The notes under the pieces are model-generated. The model searched no databases. It was not told where the DNA came from and worked only from the letters and a program-made list of their open reading frames with translations. Below are positions 10,866-21,500 of a stretch of DNA of 64,000 bases, piece after piece. Origin of the DNA: Paralithodes platypus (taxonomy: Eukaryota; Arthropoda; Malacostraca; Decapoda; Lithodidae); NCBI GenBank assembly GCA_032716605.1, contig CM064509.1, forward strand, positions 41,834,317 to 41,898,316, given 5' to 3'. How positions within the stretch are numbered: the stretch's first letter is position 1; each line of letters opens with the position of its first letter. A program made the position numbers and the translations under genes.

Positions 10866-11205
10866 TTAAGGGGAGGTTTCTAGTTGATTCCCTAGACTTC
10901 CATCAAGCTTAAAATTACTCCCCCTTGACCCTCTTTCAAGATAAATTTGTACATTTTTCGGTAGAAAAATTTCCCGGCCGAAGGCCGGTTCCCCTTAAAT
11001 TACAGGCTCGCTATCGCTCGCCAGGAAAAAATCGACACCTAAATGGCACGAATGGTCTTAAAATTGACAGAAATGGGGCGAGGGTTCTTAAAATCGCCAA
11101 ACTAATGGGGCAAGCGTCTTTAGATCTCACAAGCAATGGGGCTAAACATGAGTGAGGGAGAAAGAGGTTCAGACAAAAATCCTCCAGGTGGAAATCGCCC
11201 CTTAA
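10866..11205 (-). mobile_element. F1 TTAA element
   Basis: Inverted relative to the copy at 10168. The ends are TTAAGGGGAGGTTTC and GAAATCGCCCCTTAA. All three core modules are present. Its right TTAA is also the first TTAA of the 24-bp satellite that follows. Confidence 0.85.
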
Positions 11206-11966
11206 TTAAAGAGGTATAGGTATATTTAATTAAAGAGGTATAGGTATATTTAATTAAAGAGGTATAGGTATATTTAATTAAAGAGGTATAGGTATATTTA
11301 ATTAAAGAGGTATAGGTATATTTAATTAAAGAGGTATAGGTATATTTAATTAAGAGGTATAGGTATATTTAATTAAAGAGGTATAGGTATATTTAATTAA
11401 AGAGGTATAGGTATATTTAATTAAAGAGGTATAGGTATATTTAATTAAAGAGGTATAGGTATATTTAATTAAAGAGGTATAGGTATATTTAATTAAAGAG
11501 GTATAGGTATATTTAATTAAAGAGGTATAGGTATATTTAATTAAAGAGGTATAGGTATATTTAATTAAAGAGGTATAGGTATATTTAATTAAAGAGGTAT
11601 AGGTATATTTTAATTAAAGAGGTATAGGTATATTTAATTAAAGAGGTATAGGTATATTAATTAAAGAGGTATAGGTATATTTAATTAAAGAGGTATAGGT
11701 ATAATTAAAGAGGTATAGGTATATTTAATTAAAGAGGTATAGGTATATTTAATTAAAGAGGTATAGGTATATTTAATTAAAGAGGTATAGGTATATTTAA
11801 TTAAAGAGGTATAGGTATATTTAATTAAAGAGGTATAGGTATATTTAATTAAAGAGGTATAGGATATTTAATTAAAGAGGTATAGGTATATTTAATTAAA
11901 GAGGTATAGGTATATTTAATTAAAGAGGTATAGGTATATTTAATTAAAGAGGTATAGGTATATTTT
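11203..11966. repeat. 24-bp satellite, about 32 units
   Basis: The unit is TTAATTAAAGAGGTATAGGT plus ATAT. Units are nearly identical, with scattered 1-6 nt losses (for example near 11352, 11658, 11702 and 11864) and one 1-nt gain near 11610. Each unit contains TTAATTAA. The array starts exactly at the terminal TTAA of the F1 element at 10866-11205. Confidence 0.97.
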
Positions 11967-12135
11967 GTGGAGCCAATACTAGAGAGTCTTGGTTCACCTC
12001 GCCTAACTTATTATTAACCCTTTCTAGATACCAGGACGCTTTTCATCAATTTATTCAGGATATTAATTAGTAGATAATATATTATTATTATTCAGAAATG
12101 TTGATGACGGAGATTTAATTGACCCCTTGCGAGTT

Positions 12136-12458
12136 TTAAGGGCAGGTTTCCACTTGAGGGATTTTTTTTTCGAACTTCCTTCTCCCTCATGTTTAGCCCC
12201 ATTGCTTTTGAGATTTTAAGACGTTTGCCCCATTAGTTTGGCGATTTTAATAACTTTCGCCCCATTTCTGTCAATTTTAAGACTTTTCGTGCCATTTAGG
12301 TGTCGATTTTATCCTGGCGAGCGATAGCGAGCCTGTAATTTAGGAGGAACCGGCTTTCAGCCGGGAAATGTACAAATTTATCTTTAAAAAGGGGGTCTAG
12401 GGGGAGTAATTTTAAGCTTGATAGAAGTCTAGGGAATCAACTAAAAACCTCTCCATAA
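12136..12458 (+). mobile_element. F1 TTAA element
   Basis: The left end is TTAAGGGCAGGTTTCC. The right end CCTCTCCATAA is degraded. The CATTTTTC half of the last hairpin is missing, so only the AAATGTACAAATTTATC part remains. Its damaged right end is shared with the next element. Confidence 0.75.
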
Positions 12459-12789
12459 GGGGCTAGTGTTTTTTTTTGGGGGGCTACGTATTCATTTATT
12501 TCTTTAATTTTGAGTTTCCTCTCTAGACCTCCATCAAGCTTAAACAAAAAAACACCTAATCCCCCTTTCAAGATTATTTGTACATTTTTCGGTAGAAAAA
12601 TGTACCGGGCCGGTTCCTTAAAAAATGTACCGGGCCGGTTCCTTAAAAATGTACCGGGCCGGTTCCTTAAAAAATTACAAGCTCGCTATCGCTCGCCAGG
12701 AAAGAATCGACACCTAATCGGCCCAACAAATTTTAACATTGACAAAGTAATGGGGCGAAAGGTCTCAAAATCGAGTACCTCCACCTTAA
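12455..12789 (-). mobile_element. F1 TTAA element, degraded, with triplicated hairpin
   Basis: Minus-strand F1 with the typical CTAGACCTCCATCAAGCTTA entry segment. The segment AATGTACCGGGCCGGTTCCT is present three times in tandem (about 12597-12671). The ends are poor: ATAAGGGG at the left and CCTCCACCTTAA at the right. The right TTAA (12786-12789) begins the F2 fragment. Confidence 0.65.
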
Positions 12790-12855
12790 CCCTTACAAGA
12801 GACGATGACTCATATTGTTTCCGTTTTCTGGCTATTATTAGACGATTTTATTCAT
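12786..12855 (+). mobile_element. F2 TTAA element, left-end fragment
   Basis: TTAACCCTTACAAGAGACGA and then CTATTATTAGACGATTTTAT align with the start of F2 copies such as 37823-38037. The 80/77-bp satellite begins directly after it, so the array sits inside an F2 copy. Confidence 0.55.
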
Positions 12856-14377
12856 ATTAGGAGAAGAAGGTATATGGAAGTCAGTGGGATACCGAAGATG
12901 GCCGTGACCCTTTGAGTACCAGCGACGTGTGTTATATTAGGAGAAGAAGGTATATGGAAGTCAGTGGGATACCGAAGATGGCCGTGACCCTTTGAGTACC
13001 AGCGACGTGTGTTATATTAGGAGAAGAAGGTATATGGAAGTCAGTGGGATACCGAAGATGGCCGTGACCCTTTGAGTACCAGCGACGTGTGTTATATTAG
13101 GAGAAGAAGGTATATGGAAGTCAGTGGGATACCGAAGATGGCCGTGACCCTTTGAGTACCAGCGACGTGTGTTATATTAGGAGAAGAAGGTATATGGAAG
13201 TCAGTGGGATACCGAAGATGGCCGTGACCCTTTGAGTACCAGCGACGTGTGTTATATTAGGTGAAGAAGCTATATGGAAGTCAGTGGGATACCGAAGATG
13301 GCCGTGACCCTTTGAGTACCAGCGACGTGTGTTATATTAGGAGAAGAAGGTATATGGAAGTCAGTGGGATACCGAAGATGGCCGTGACCCTTTGAGTACC
13401 AGCGACGTGTGTTATATTAGGAGAAGGTATATGGAAGTCAGTGGGATACCGAAGATGGCCGTGACCCTTTGAGTACCAGCGACGTGTGTTATATTAGGAG
13501 AAGAAGGTATATGGAAGTCAGTGGGATACCGAAGATGGCCGTGACCCTTTGAGTATCAGCGACGTGTGTTATATTAGGAGAAGAAGGTATATGGAAGTCA
13601 GTGGGATACCGAAGATGGCCGTGACCCTTTGAGTACCAGCGACGTGTGTTATATTAGGAGAAGAAGGTATATGGAAGTCAGTGGGATACCGAAGATGGCC
13701 GTGACCCTTTGAGTATCAGCGACGTGTGTTATATTAGGAGAAGGTATATGGAAGTCAGTGGGATACCGAAGATGGCCGTGACCCTTTGAGTACCAGCGAC
13801 GTGTGTTATATTAGGAGAAGAAGGTATATGGAAGTCAGTGGGATACCGAAGATGGCCGTGACCCTTTGAGTACCAGCGACGTGTGTTATATTAGGAGAAG
13901 GTATATGGAAGTCAGTGGGATACCGAAGATGGCCGTGACCCTTTGAGTATCAGCGACGTGTGTTATATTAGGAGAAGAAGGTATATGGAAGTCAGTGGGA
14001 TACCGAAGATGGCCGTGACCCTTTGAGTACCAGCGACGTGTGTTATATTAGGAGAAGAAGGTATATGGAAGTCAGTGGGATACCGAAGATGGCCGTGACC
14101 CTTTGAGTACCAGCGACGTGTGTTATATTAGGAGAAGGTATATGGAAGTCAGTGGGATACCGAAGATGGCCGTGACCCTTTGAGTATCAGCGACGTGTGT
14201 TATATTAGGAGAAGAAGGTATATGGAAGTCAGTGGGATACCGAAGATGCCCGTGACCCTTTGAGTATCAGCGACGTGTGTTATATTAGGAGAAGAAGGTA
14301 TATGGAAGTCAGTGGGATACCGAAGATGGCCGTGACCCTTTGAGTACCAGCGACGTGTGTTATATTAGGAGAAGGTA
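12856..14377. repeat. 80/77-bp satellite, left block (about 19 units)
   Basis: The unit begins ATTAGGAGAAGAAGGTATAT and is 80 bp, or 77 bp when one GAA is missing. It contains GAGTACCAGCGACGTGTGTT, which matches the F2 terminus. A single rare variant (GATGCCCGTG) is found at about 14246. The block ends in AGAAGGTA (14370-14377), duplicated on the other side of the hAT element. Confidence 0.98.
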
Positions 14378-15774
14378 CAGACTGGGAAATTAGTGTTGCG
14401 GATCTACTTGCCCCGGGCTAGTATCCTCTGAAATGTACTTGCCCTGACAGTTTTTTCACTTGCCCTGTCATATGTTTTACTTGCTCTAATACATTTTAAA
14501 GAATTTCGCTAGTTAAGTACCGGTACCACATATATTCACAAACATGCCACCAGCTTCTATAAATTAGTTATTTTATGTCCATAGTACCGTACTTATTGAG
14601 TTTTGGGAAACTCCTGCATTACTAATGTTTTGGACATAACAATAGTATTTGTTATTGCACGTTGATGGGAAAAACGTTGAATATAAGAAGAGGACATTGA
14701 AGGCTTCCATTTGTTAGGTTATTTACATCTCTCCCTCTTCAATTTAAATGTTTGTTCTCCACTCTCCCTCCTCTTCTCTTTCTTGGATTACGGTACTACC
14801 ACTTTATCCCCTCACTCCAATATATATTATAGTTTATTATATTTAGATTCTCCTATTGATAATCCTTTCAAAGCTCCTTTGGTAAGGCTTTATTTTGTCA
14901 ACATATGATATGTTCTCATAACTGTCTCTAATATTATCTTTCTTTTCTAACATTTCAATCGTTATCTATTGTTTTGCATTGTCAATCCACCTTCCTTCAT
15001 CAGGGCCTCAGACTTTTTATCATAAATGTAAGTGCATTAAGACTTCATTATTTTCCGCCAATAAGCATTAGCTCCCTGACACTTTTATAGTCAAAATAAC
15101 ATTTCAAATAAACATACTGTTCCTTGTAAATATTGATCTCTCATTTTACATAACATAACGTAATAGGCTATTATCATTAAATGTACCTTCTCCCATCTAG
15201 GCTTCTGTCCAACTTCCATCCCCTACAAGTGTTCCGTTGATGAATATTAATTTTTACGCTGTTTCGCGTCTTCAGTTTTTTCTTGGGCCTGAAACCAGTG
15301 CAGTGTCATCAATAAATGGCTTTTTTTATGGGATTAGGTGTCAGCCTACTGATTCTCATACTTTAGTCCTTTCAGATTTCTTTATCACTATTTGCATCGT
15401 ACTGTATGTAATCTTGTCCGTAATTCTTTCCCCTCGGATCTCAGGCATTGACTACAATGTGAGTGAAACAATTATCATGACAACTTACAGAATTATCCTT
15501 ATACTAGGTTACTGAGTGTTAGTAATGCAAGAGAGAGGAACATTATGTTATTACCTCTTTACCTTTCTCCTGCCCTTGAAAATGTTGCTGAATGACTAAA
15601 TATAATTATAATAAATAATATAATATTATTTAAACTAAATATTTGCGAAATACAGCCGGCTTAGCCTTTACTGTTCTTATAACACCAACACAGGAGGATC
15701 AAGTCACTTTTGATAATGAACTAGAACACTACGTCTTGGTGTCTCACAAGTTAGTTCATGTAGGTTTTATTGAT

Positions 15775-16195
15775 ATTTAGTTAATATATAATCATATTTA
15801 GTTAATATATAATCATATTTAGTTAATATATAATCATATTTAGTTAATATATAATCATATTTAGTTAATATATAAAAATAGTTTGTTAATATATATTAGT
15901 TAATATATTATCATATTTAGTATATAATCATATTAGTAATATATACATATCATATATTTAGTTAATATATAATCATATTTGTTAATCATGAGTTAATAAC
16001 TATTTAGTTAATATATAATCATAGTTTAATATAATCATATTTAGTTAATATATAATCATATTTAGTTAATATATAATCATATTTAGTTAATATATAATCA
16101 TATTTAGTTAATATATTATCATATTTGTTTATATTAATCTATTGTTATATTAATCTATTTTTATATTAATCTATTTTTATATTAATCTATTGTTT
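15775..16195. repeat. AT-rich minisatellites inside the hAT element
   Basis: A 21-bp unit, ATATTTAGTTAATATATAAT plus C, repeats with decay from about 15775 to 16130. An ATATTAATCTATTTTT-type unit of about 17 bp follows to 16195. Confidence 0.85.
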
Positions 16196-16382
16196 TCGAA
16201 TTTGTCTTACTTATTCGGCTATTATATCCTCGTCTTATTAGATAATATCCTACCGTTTCATCATAAACAATTTTGTACAGCCAAATCTACCCTAAGCTAT
16301 CTTAGTAAACCAAAAACAAATGTATCGTATCTTAACCTAAGTTGATATAGCTTTCCTAACTCAAGATATCTTAATTTGGCCA

Positions 16383-16498
16383 AATTACAGTCACTCTAAC
16401 ATAGCCCTATCTAAGCTACAGTAACCTAATTAACTTCTCAAATTACAGTCACTCTAACATAGCCCTATCTAAGCTACCGTAACCTAATTAACTTCTCA
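16383..16498. repeat. 58-bp tandem duplication inside the hAT element
   Basis: Two copies of a 58-bp segment beginning AATTACAGTCACTCTAACAT lie head to tail with one substitution. Confidence 0.9.
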
Positions 16499-16899
16499 AA
16501 TTTCCTCATCTTAACATCCCTGCCCTCTTTCGTGGTTAGCTATGTATGAACATTATTTAACCTAATTGATGACTTCCAAAAGAGATTGACAGTAAAGTTA
16601 AAACAAAAAAATATATATATTTCTCAATTTCCCTCATCCCTATAAACTTCTCAGCTATTGTTGTTTACCATCCTTGAATATTGAATGTTGTTAAAACAGG
16701 CAAAACCATACATAAATCTTAATTTTCAATGAATCTATAAACGATCAAAATAATGTTAACCTTTATGGTTGACACGTGTAGCTTATAAAATTGACTATGG
16801 CGTAAACACCCCATACTGCTAGGAACAACAAGCCTTAGTCAAAGTCACATTTTTTATTGAATCACATTACAAATTCATAGTTCATTACTAACGTAAACC

Positions 16900-16928
16900 G
16901 GAGAGAGAGAGGAGAAGAGAGGAGAGAG

Positions 16929-16989
<61 letters not shown>
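16900..16989. repeat. (GA)n microsatellite
   Basis: A GA-rich tract, imperfect at the left and pure from about 16930. It lies inside the hAT element. Confidence 0.95.
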
Positions 16990-16991
<2 letters not shown>

Positions 16992-17564
16992 TATATGTGT
17001 ACGGCTGTACTGAATGTGAAACCACGACACTGACATAAGGAAGATATATTTGTCTGTCAAATTGTGTTACAACAAAATTCTAATATTCCGATCACAGAAA
17101 ATCCAAAAATCCTAATAGCTCGAATTATCGAAAATCAGATGATAATAACATTCAAATGGTGAATAATAGAACATATAATCAAAGTGCACGCCAATATCGG
17201 CGAAGTGGAGACAAGCGTAGGTGCAGACGAAGCTAATCTGCTACCCTCCAAACAGCTGCTATGGATTTACCCTAATTATTGTATAACACGGTGACATAGG
17301 ATTTAACCGGCTACATTTAGCCCAACGTGTATTACTCAAATATCCTGTTTTTGTTATCTGTTTATTGAACATATTTATGTTATTGTATCCGATATAAATC
17401 AATATTGGCAGTACAGTACTGTATATGATTATAATGGGTTTTTTCCACCTGATGGTAAATTGCTGTTTTCATCTTCTGTACTCAGCTATTATTCATTTTT
17501 TTTAGCAAAATCTGTTGTTAATTATGAGAATTTACTTTCTAATGTTTCTGTTAGTTATCGAGAA

Positions 17565-18182
17565 ATTAGTTGCTAGGTGATTATATTAGTTGCTAGGTGA
17601 TTAAATTAGCTGCTAGGTGATTAAATTAGTTGCTAGGTGATTAAATTAGTTGCTAGGTGATTAAATTAGTTGCTAGGTGATTAAATTAGTTGCTAGGTGA
17701 TTAAATTAGTTGCTAGGTGATTAAATTAGTTGCTAGGTGATTAAATTAGTTGCTAGGTGATTAAATTAGTTGCTAGGTGATTAACTTAGTTGCTAGGTGA
17801 TTAAATTAGTTGCTAGGTGATTAAATTAGCTGCTAGGTGATTAAATTAGCTGCTAGGTGATTAAATTAGTTGCTAGGTGATTAAATTAGTTGCTAGGTGA
17901 TTAAATTAGTTGCTAGGTGATTAAATTAGTTGCTAGGTGATTAAATTAGTTGCTAGGTGATTAAATTAGTTGCTAGGTGATTAAATTAGTTGCTAGGTGA
18001 TTAAATTAGCTGCTAGGTGATTAGCTGCTAGGTGATTAAATTAGTTGCTAGGTGATTAACTTAGTTGCTAGGTGATTAAATTAGTTGCTAGGTGATTAAC
18101 TTAGTTGCTAGGTGAATAAATTAGTTGCTAGGTGATTAACTTAGTTGCTAGGTGATTAACTTAGTTGCTAGGTGATTAAATT
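17565..18182. repeat. 20-bp satellite inside the hAT element, about 31 units
   Basis: The unit is ATTAGTTGCTAGGTGATTAA with AGCTGC and AACTTA variants. One unit near 18021 is shortened. Variant AACTTA clusters in the right third (about 18055-18175). Confidence 0.97.
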
Positions 18183-18514
18183 TACCGTCAGATAAAATAT
18201 AACCGAGTATAATGCTCTCTGCCGAAAACATTACAGAAATGACAACCTATCGGATGTGCTGGTCTCTATTTGTTAAAGGGTCATCGCACCGAGGAGCGTC
18301 ACAGCAGCGATGTTTTCATATAATAATTATATACCGGTATTTGATATTATATGATTACTATTATATATTCTATTGAAGCGTTATGTAATGAAGTATTACA
18401 CACATTAACTTGTCCCCCGGGCAACTGCCGGGCAGACTAACATTGAAAATCACTAGCCCGGCTACATGTCAGGGCTAATCCGGGCTGCCGGGCTATACCT
18501 AATTTCCCAGCCTG

Positions 18515-21500
18515 AGAAGGTATATGGAAGTCAGTGGGATACCGAAGATGGCCGTGACCCTTTGAGTACCAGCGACGTGTGTTATATTAGGAGAAGAAGG
18601 TATATGGAAGTCAGTGGGATACCGAAGATGGCCGTGACCCTTTGAGTACCAGCGACGTGTGTTATATTAGGAGAAGGTATATGGAAGTCAGTGGGATACC
18701 GAAGATGGCCGTGACCCTTTGAGTATCAGCGACGTGTGTTATATTAGGAGAAGAAGGTATATGGAAGTCAGTGGGATACCGAAGATGCCCGTGACCCTTT
18801 GAGTATCAGCGACGTGTGTTATATTAGGAGAAGAAGGTATATGGAAGTCAGTGGGATACCGAAGATGGCCGTGACCCTTTGAGTACCAGCGACGTGTGTT
18901 ATATTAGGAGAAGGTATATGGAAGTCAGTGGGATACCGAAGATGGCCGTGACCCTTTGAGTATCAGCGACGTGTGTTATATTAGGAGAAGGTATATGGAA
19001 GTCAGTGGGATACCGAAGATGGCCGTGACCCTTTGAGTACCAGCGACGTGTGTTATATTAGGAGAAGAAGGTATATGGAAGTCAGTGGGATACCGAAGAT
19101 GGCCGTGACCCTTTGAGTACCAGCGACGTGTGTTATATTAGGAGAAGGTATATGGAAGTCAGTGGGATACCGAAGATGGCCGTGACCCTTTGAGTACCAG
19201 CGACGTGTGTTATATTAGGAGAAGGTATATGGAAGTCAGTGGGATACCGAAGATGGCCGTGACCCTTTGAGTACCAGCGACGTGTGTTATATTAGGAGAG
19301 AAGGTATATGGAAGTCAGTGGGATACCGAAGATGGCCGTGACCCTTTGAGTACCAGCGACGTGTGTTATATTAGGAGAAGGTATATGGAAGTCAGTGGGA
19401 TACCGAAGATGGCCGTGACCCTTTGAGTACCAGCGACGTGTGTTATATTAGGAGAAGGTATATGGAAGTCAGTGGGATACCGAAGATGGCCGTGACCCTT
19501 TGAGTACCAGCGACGTGTGTTATATTAGGAGAAGGTATATGGAAGTCAGTGGGATACCGAAGATGGCCGTGACCCTTTGAGTACCAGCGACGTGTGTTAT
19601 ATTAGGAGAAGGTATATGGAAGTCAGTGGGATACCGAAGATGGCCGTGACCCTTTGAGTACCAGCGACGTGTGTTATATTAGGAGAAGAAGGTATATGGA
19701 AGTCAGTGGGATACCGAAGATGGCCGTGACCCTTTGAGTACCAGCGACGTGTGTTATATTAGGAGAAGGTATATGGAAGTCAGTGGGATACCGAAGATGG
19801 CCGTGACCCTTTGAGTACCAGCGACGTGTGTTATATTAGGAGAAGAAGGTATATGGAAGTCAGTGGGATACCGAAGATGGCCGTGACCCTTTGAGTACCA
19901 GCGACGTGTGTTATATTAGGAGAAGGTATATGGAAGTCAGTGGGATACCGAAGATGGCCGTGACCCTTTGAGTACCAGCGACGTGTGTTATATTAGGAGA
20001 AGGTATATGGAAGTCAGTGGGATACCGAAGATGGCCGTGACCCTTTGAGTACCAGCGACGTGTGTTATATTAGGAGAAGAAGGTATATGGAAGTCAGTGG
20101 GATACCGAAGATGGCCGTGACCCTTTGAGTACCAGCGACGTGTGTTATATTAGGAGAAGAAGGTATATGGAAGTCAGTGGGATACCGAAGATGGCCGTGA
20201 CCCTTTGAGTACCAGCGACGTGTGTTATATTAGGAGAAGGTATATGGAAGTCAGTGGGATACCGAAGATGGCCGTGACCCTTTGAGTACCAGCGACGTGT
20301 GTTATATTAGGAGAAGGTATATGGAAGTCAGTGGGATACCGAAGATGGCCGTGACCCTTTGAGTACCAGCGACGTGTGTTATATTAGGAGAAGGTATATG
20401 GAAGTCAGTGGGATACCGAAGATGGCCGTGACCCTTTGAGTACCAGCGACGTGTGTTATATTAGGAGAAGGTATATGGAAGTCAGTGGGATACCGAAGAT
20501 GGCCGTGACCCTTTGAGTACCAGCGACGTGTGTTATATTAGGAAGAAGGTATATGGAAGTCAGTGGGATACCGAAGATGGCCGTGACCCTTTGAGTACCA
20601 GCGACGTGTGTTATATTAGGAGAAGGTATATGGAAGTCAGTGGGATACCGAAGATGGCCGTGACCCTTTGAGTACCAGCGACGTGTGTTATATTAGGAGA
20701 AGGTATATGGAAGTCAGTGGGATACCGAAGATGGCCGTGACCCTTTGAGTACCAGCGACGTGTGTTATATTAGGAGAAGAAGGTATATGGAAGTCAGTGG
20801 GATACCGAAGATGGCCGTGACCCTTTGAGTACCAGCGACGTGTGTTATATTAGGAGAAGGTATATGGAAGTCAGTGGGATACCGAAGATGGCCGTGACCC
20901 TTTGAGTACCAGCGACGTGTGTTATATTAGGAGAAGGTATATGGAAGTCAGTGGGATACCGAAGATGGCCGTGACCCTTTGAGTACCAGCGACGTGTGTT
21001 ATATTAGGAGAAGAAGGTATATGGAAGTCAGTGGGATACCGAAGATGGCCGTGACCCTTTGAGTACCAGCGACGTGTGTTATATTAGGAGAAAGGTATAT
21101 GGAAGTCAGTGGGATACCGAAGATGGCCGTGACCCTTTGAGTACCAGCGACGTGTGTTATATTAGGAGAAGAAGGTATATGGAAGTCAGTGGGATACCGA
21201 AGATGGCCGTGACCCTTTGAGTACCAGCGACGTGTGTTATATTAGGAGAAGGTATATGGAAGTCAGTGGGATACCGAAGATGGCCGTGACCCTTTGAGTA
21301 CCAGCGACGTGTGTTATATTAGGAGAAGGTATATGGAAGTCAGTGGGATACCGAAGATGGCCGTGACCCTTTGAGTACCAGCGACGTGTGTTATATTAGG
21401 AGAAGGTATATGGAAGTCAGTGGGATACCGAAGATGGCCGTGACCCTTTGAGTACCAGCGACGTGTGTTATATTAGGAGAAGAAGGTATATGGAAGTCAG

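Larger units (their letters stand above)
14378..18514. mobile_element. hAT-superfamily DNA transposon, non-autonomous, 4137 bp
   Basis: The ends are CAGACTGGGAAATTAG and, inverted, CAGGCTGGGAAATTAG: a 16-bp terminal inverted repeat with one mismatch. It is flanked by an exact 8-bp duplication, AGAAGGTA, at 14370-14377 and 18515-18522. CAG ends and 8-bp duplications define hAT. Both ends carry subterminal motifs in matching outward orientation (CCGGGCTAGT, GCCCTGACA, ACTTGCCC). No open frame exceeds about 92 residues and I find no BED zinc finger or hAT dimerisation segment, so transposase must have come from elsewhere. The interior is AT-rich and holds its own tandem arrays. Removing it restores a normal 77-bp satellite unit. 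Confidence 0.93.

Noticed and set aside
15237..15515. hAT transposase remnant
   Set aside because: The 92-residue frame shows no BED finger, catalytic or dimerisation motif that I can recognise.
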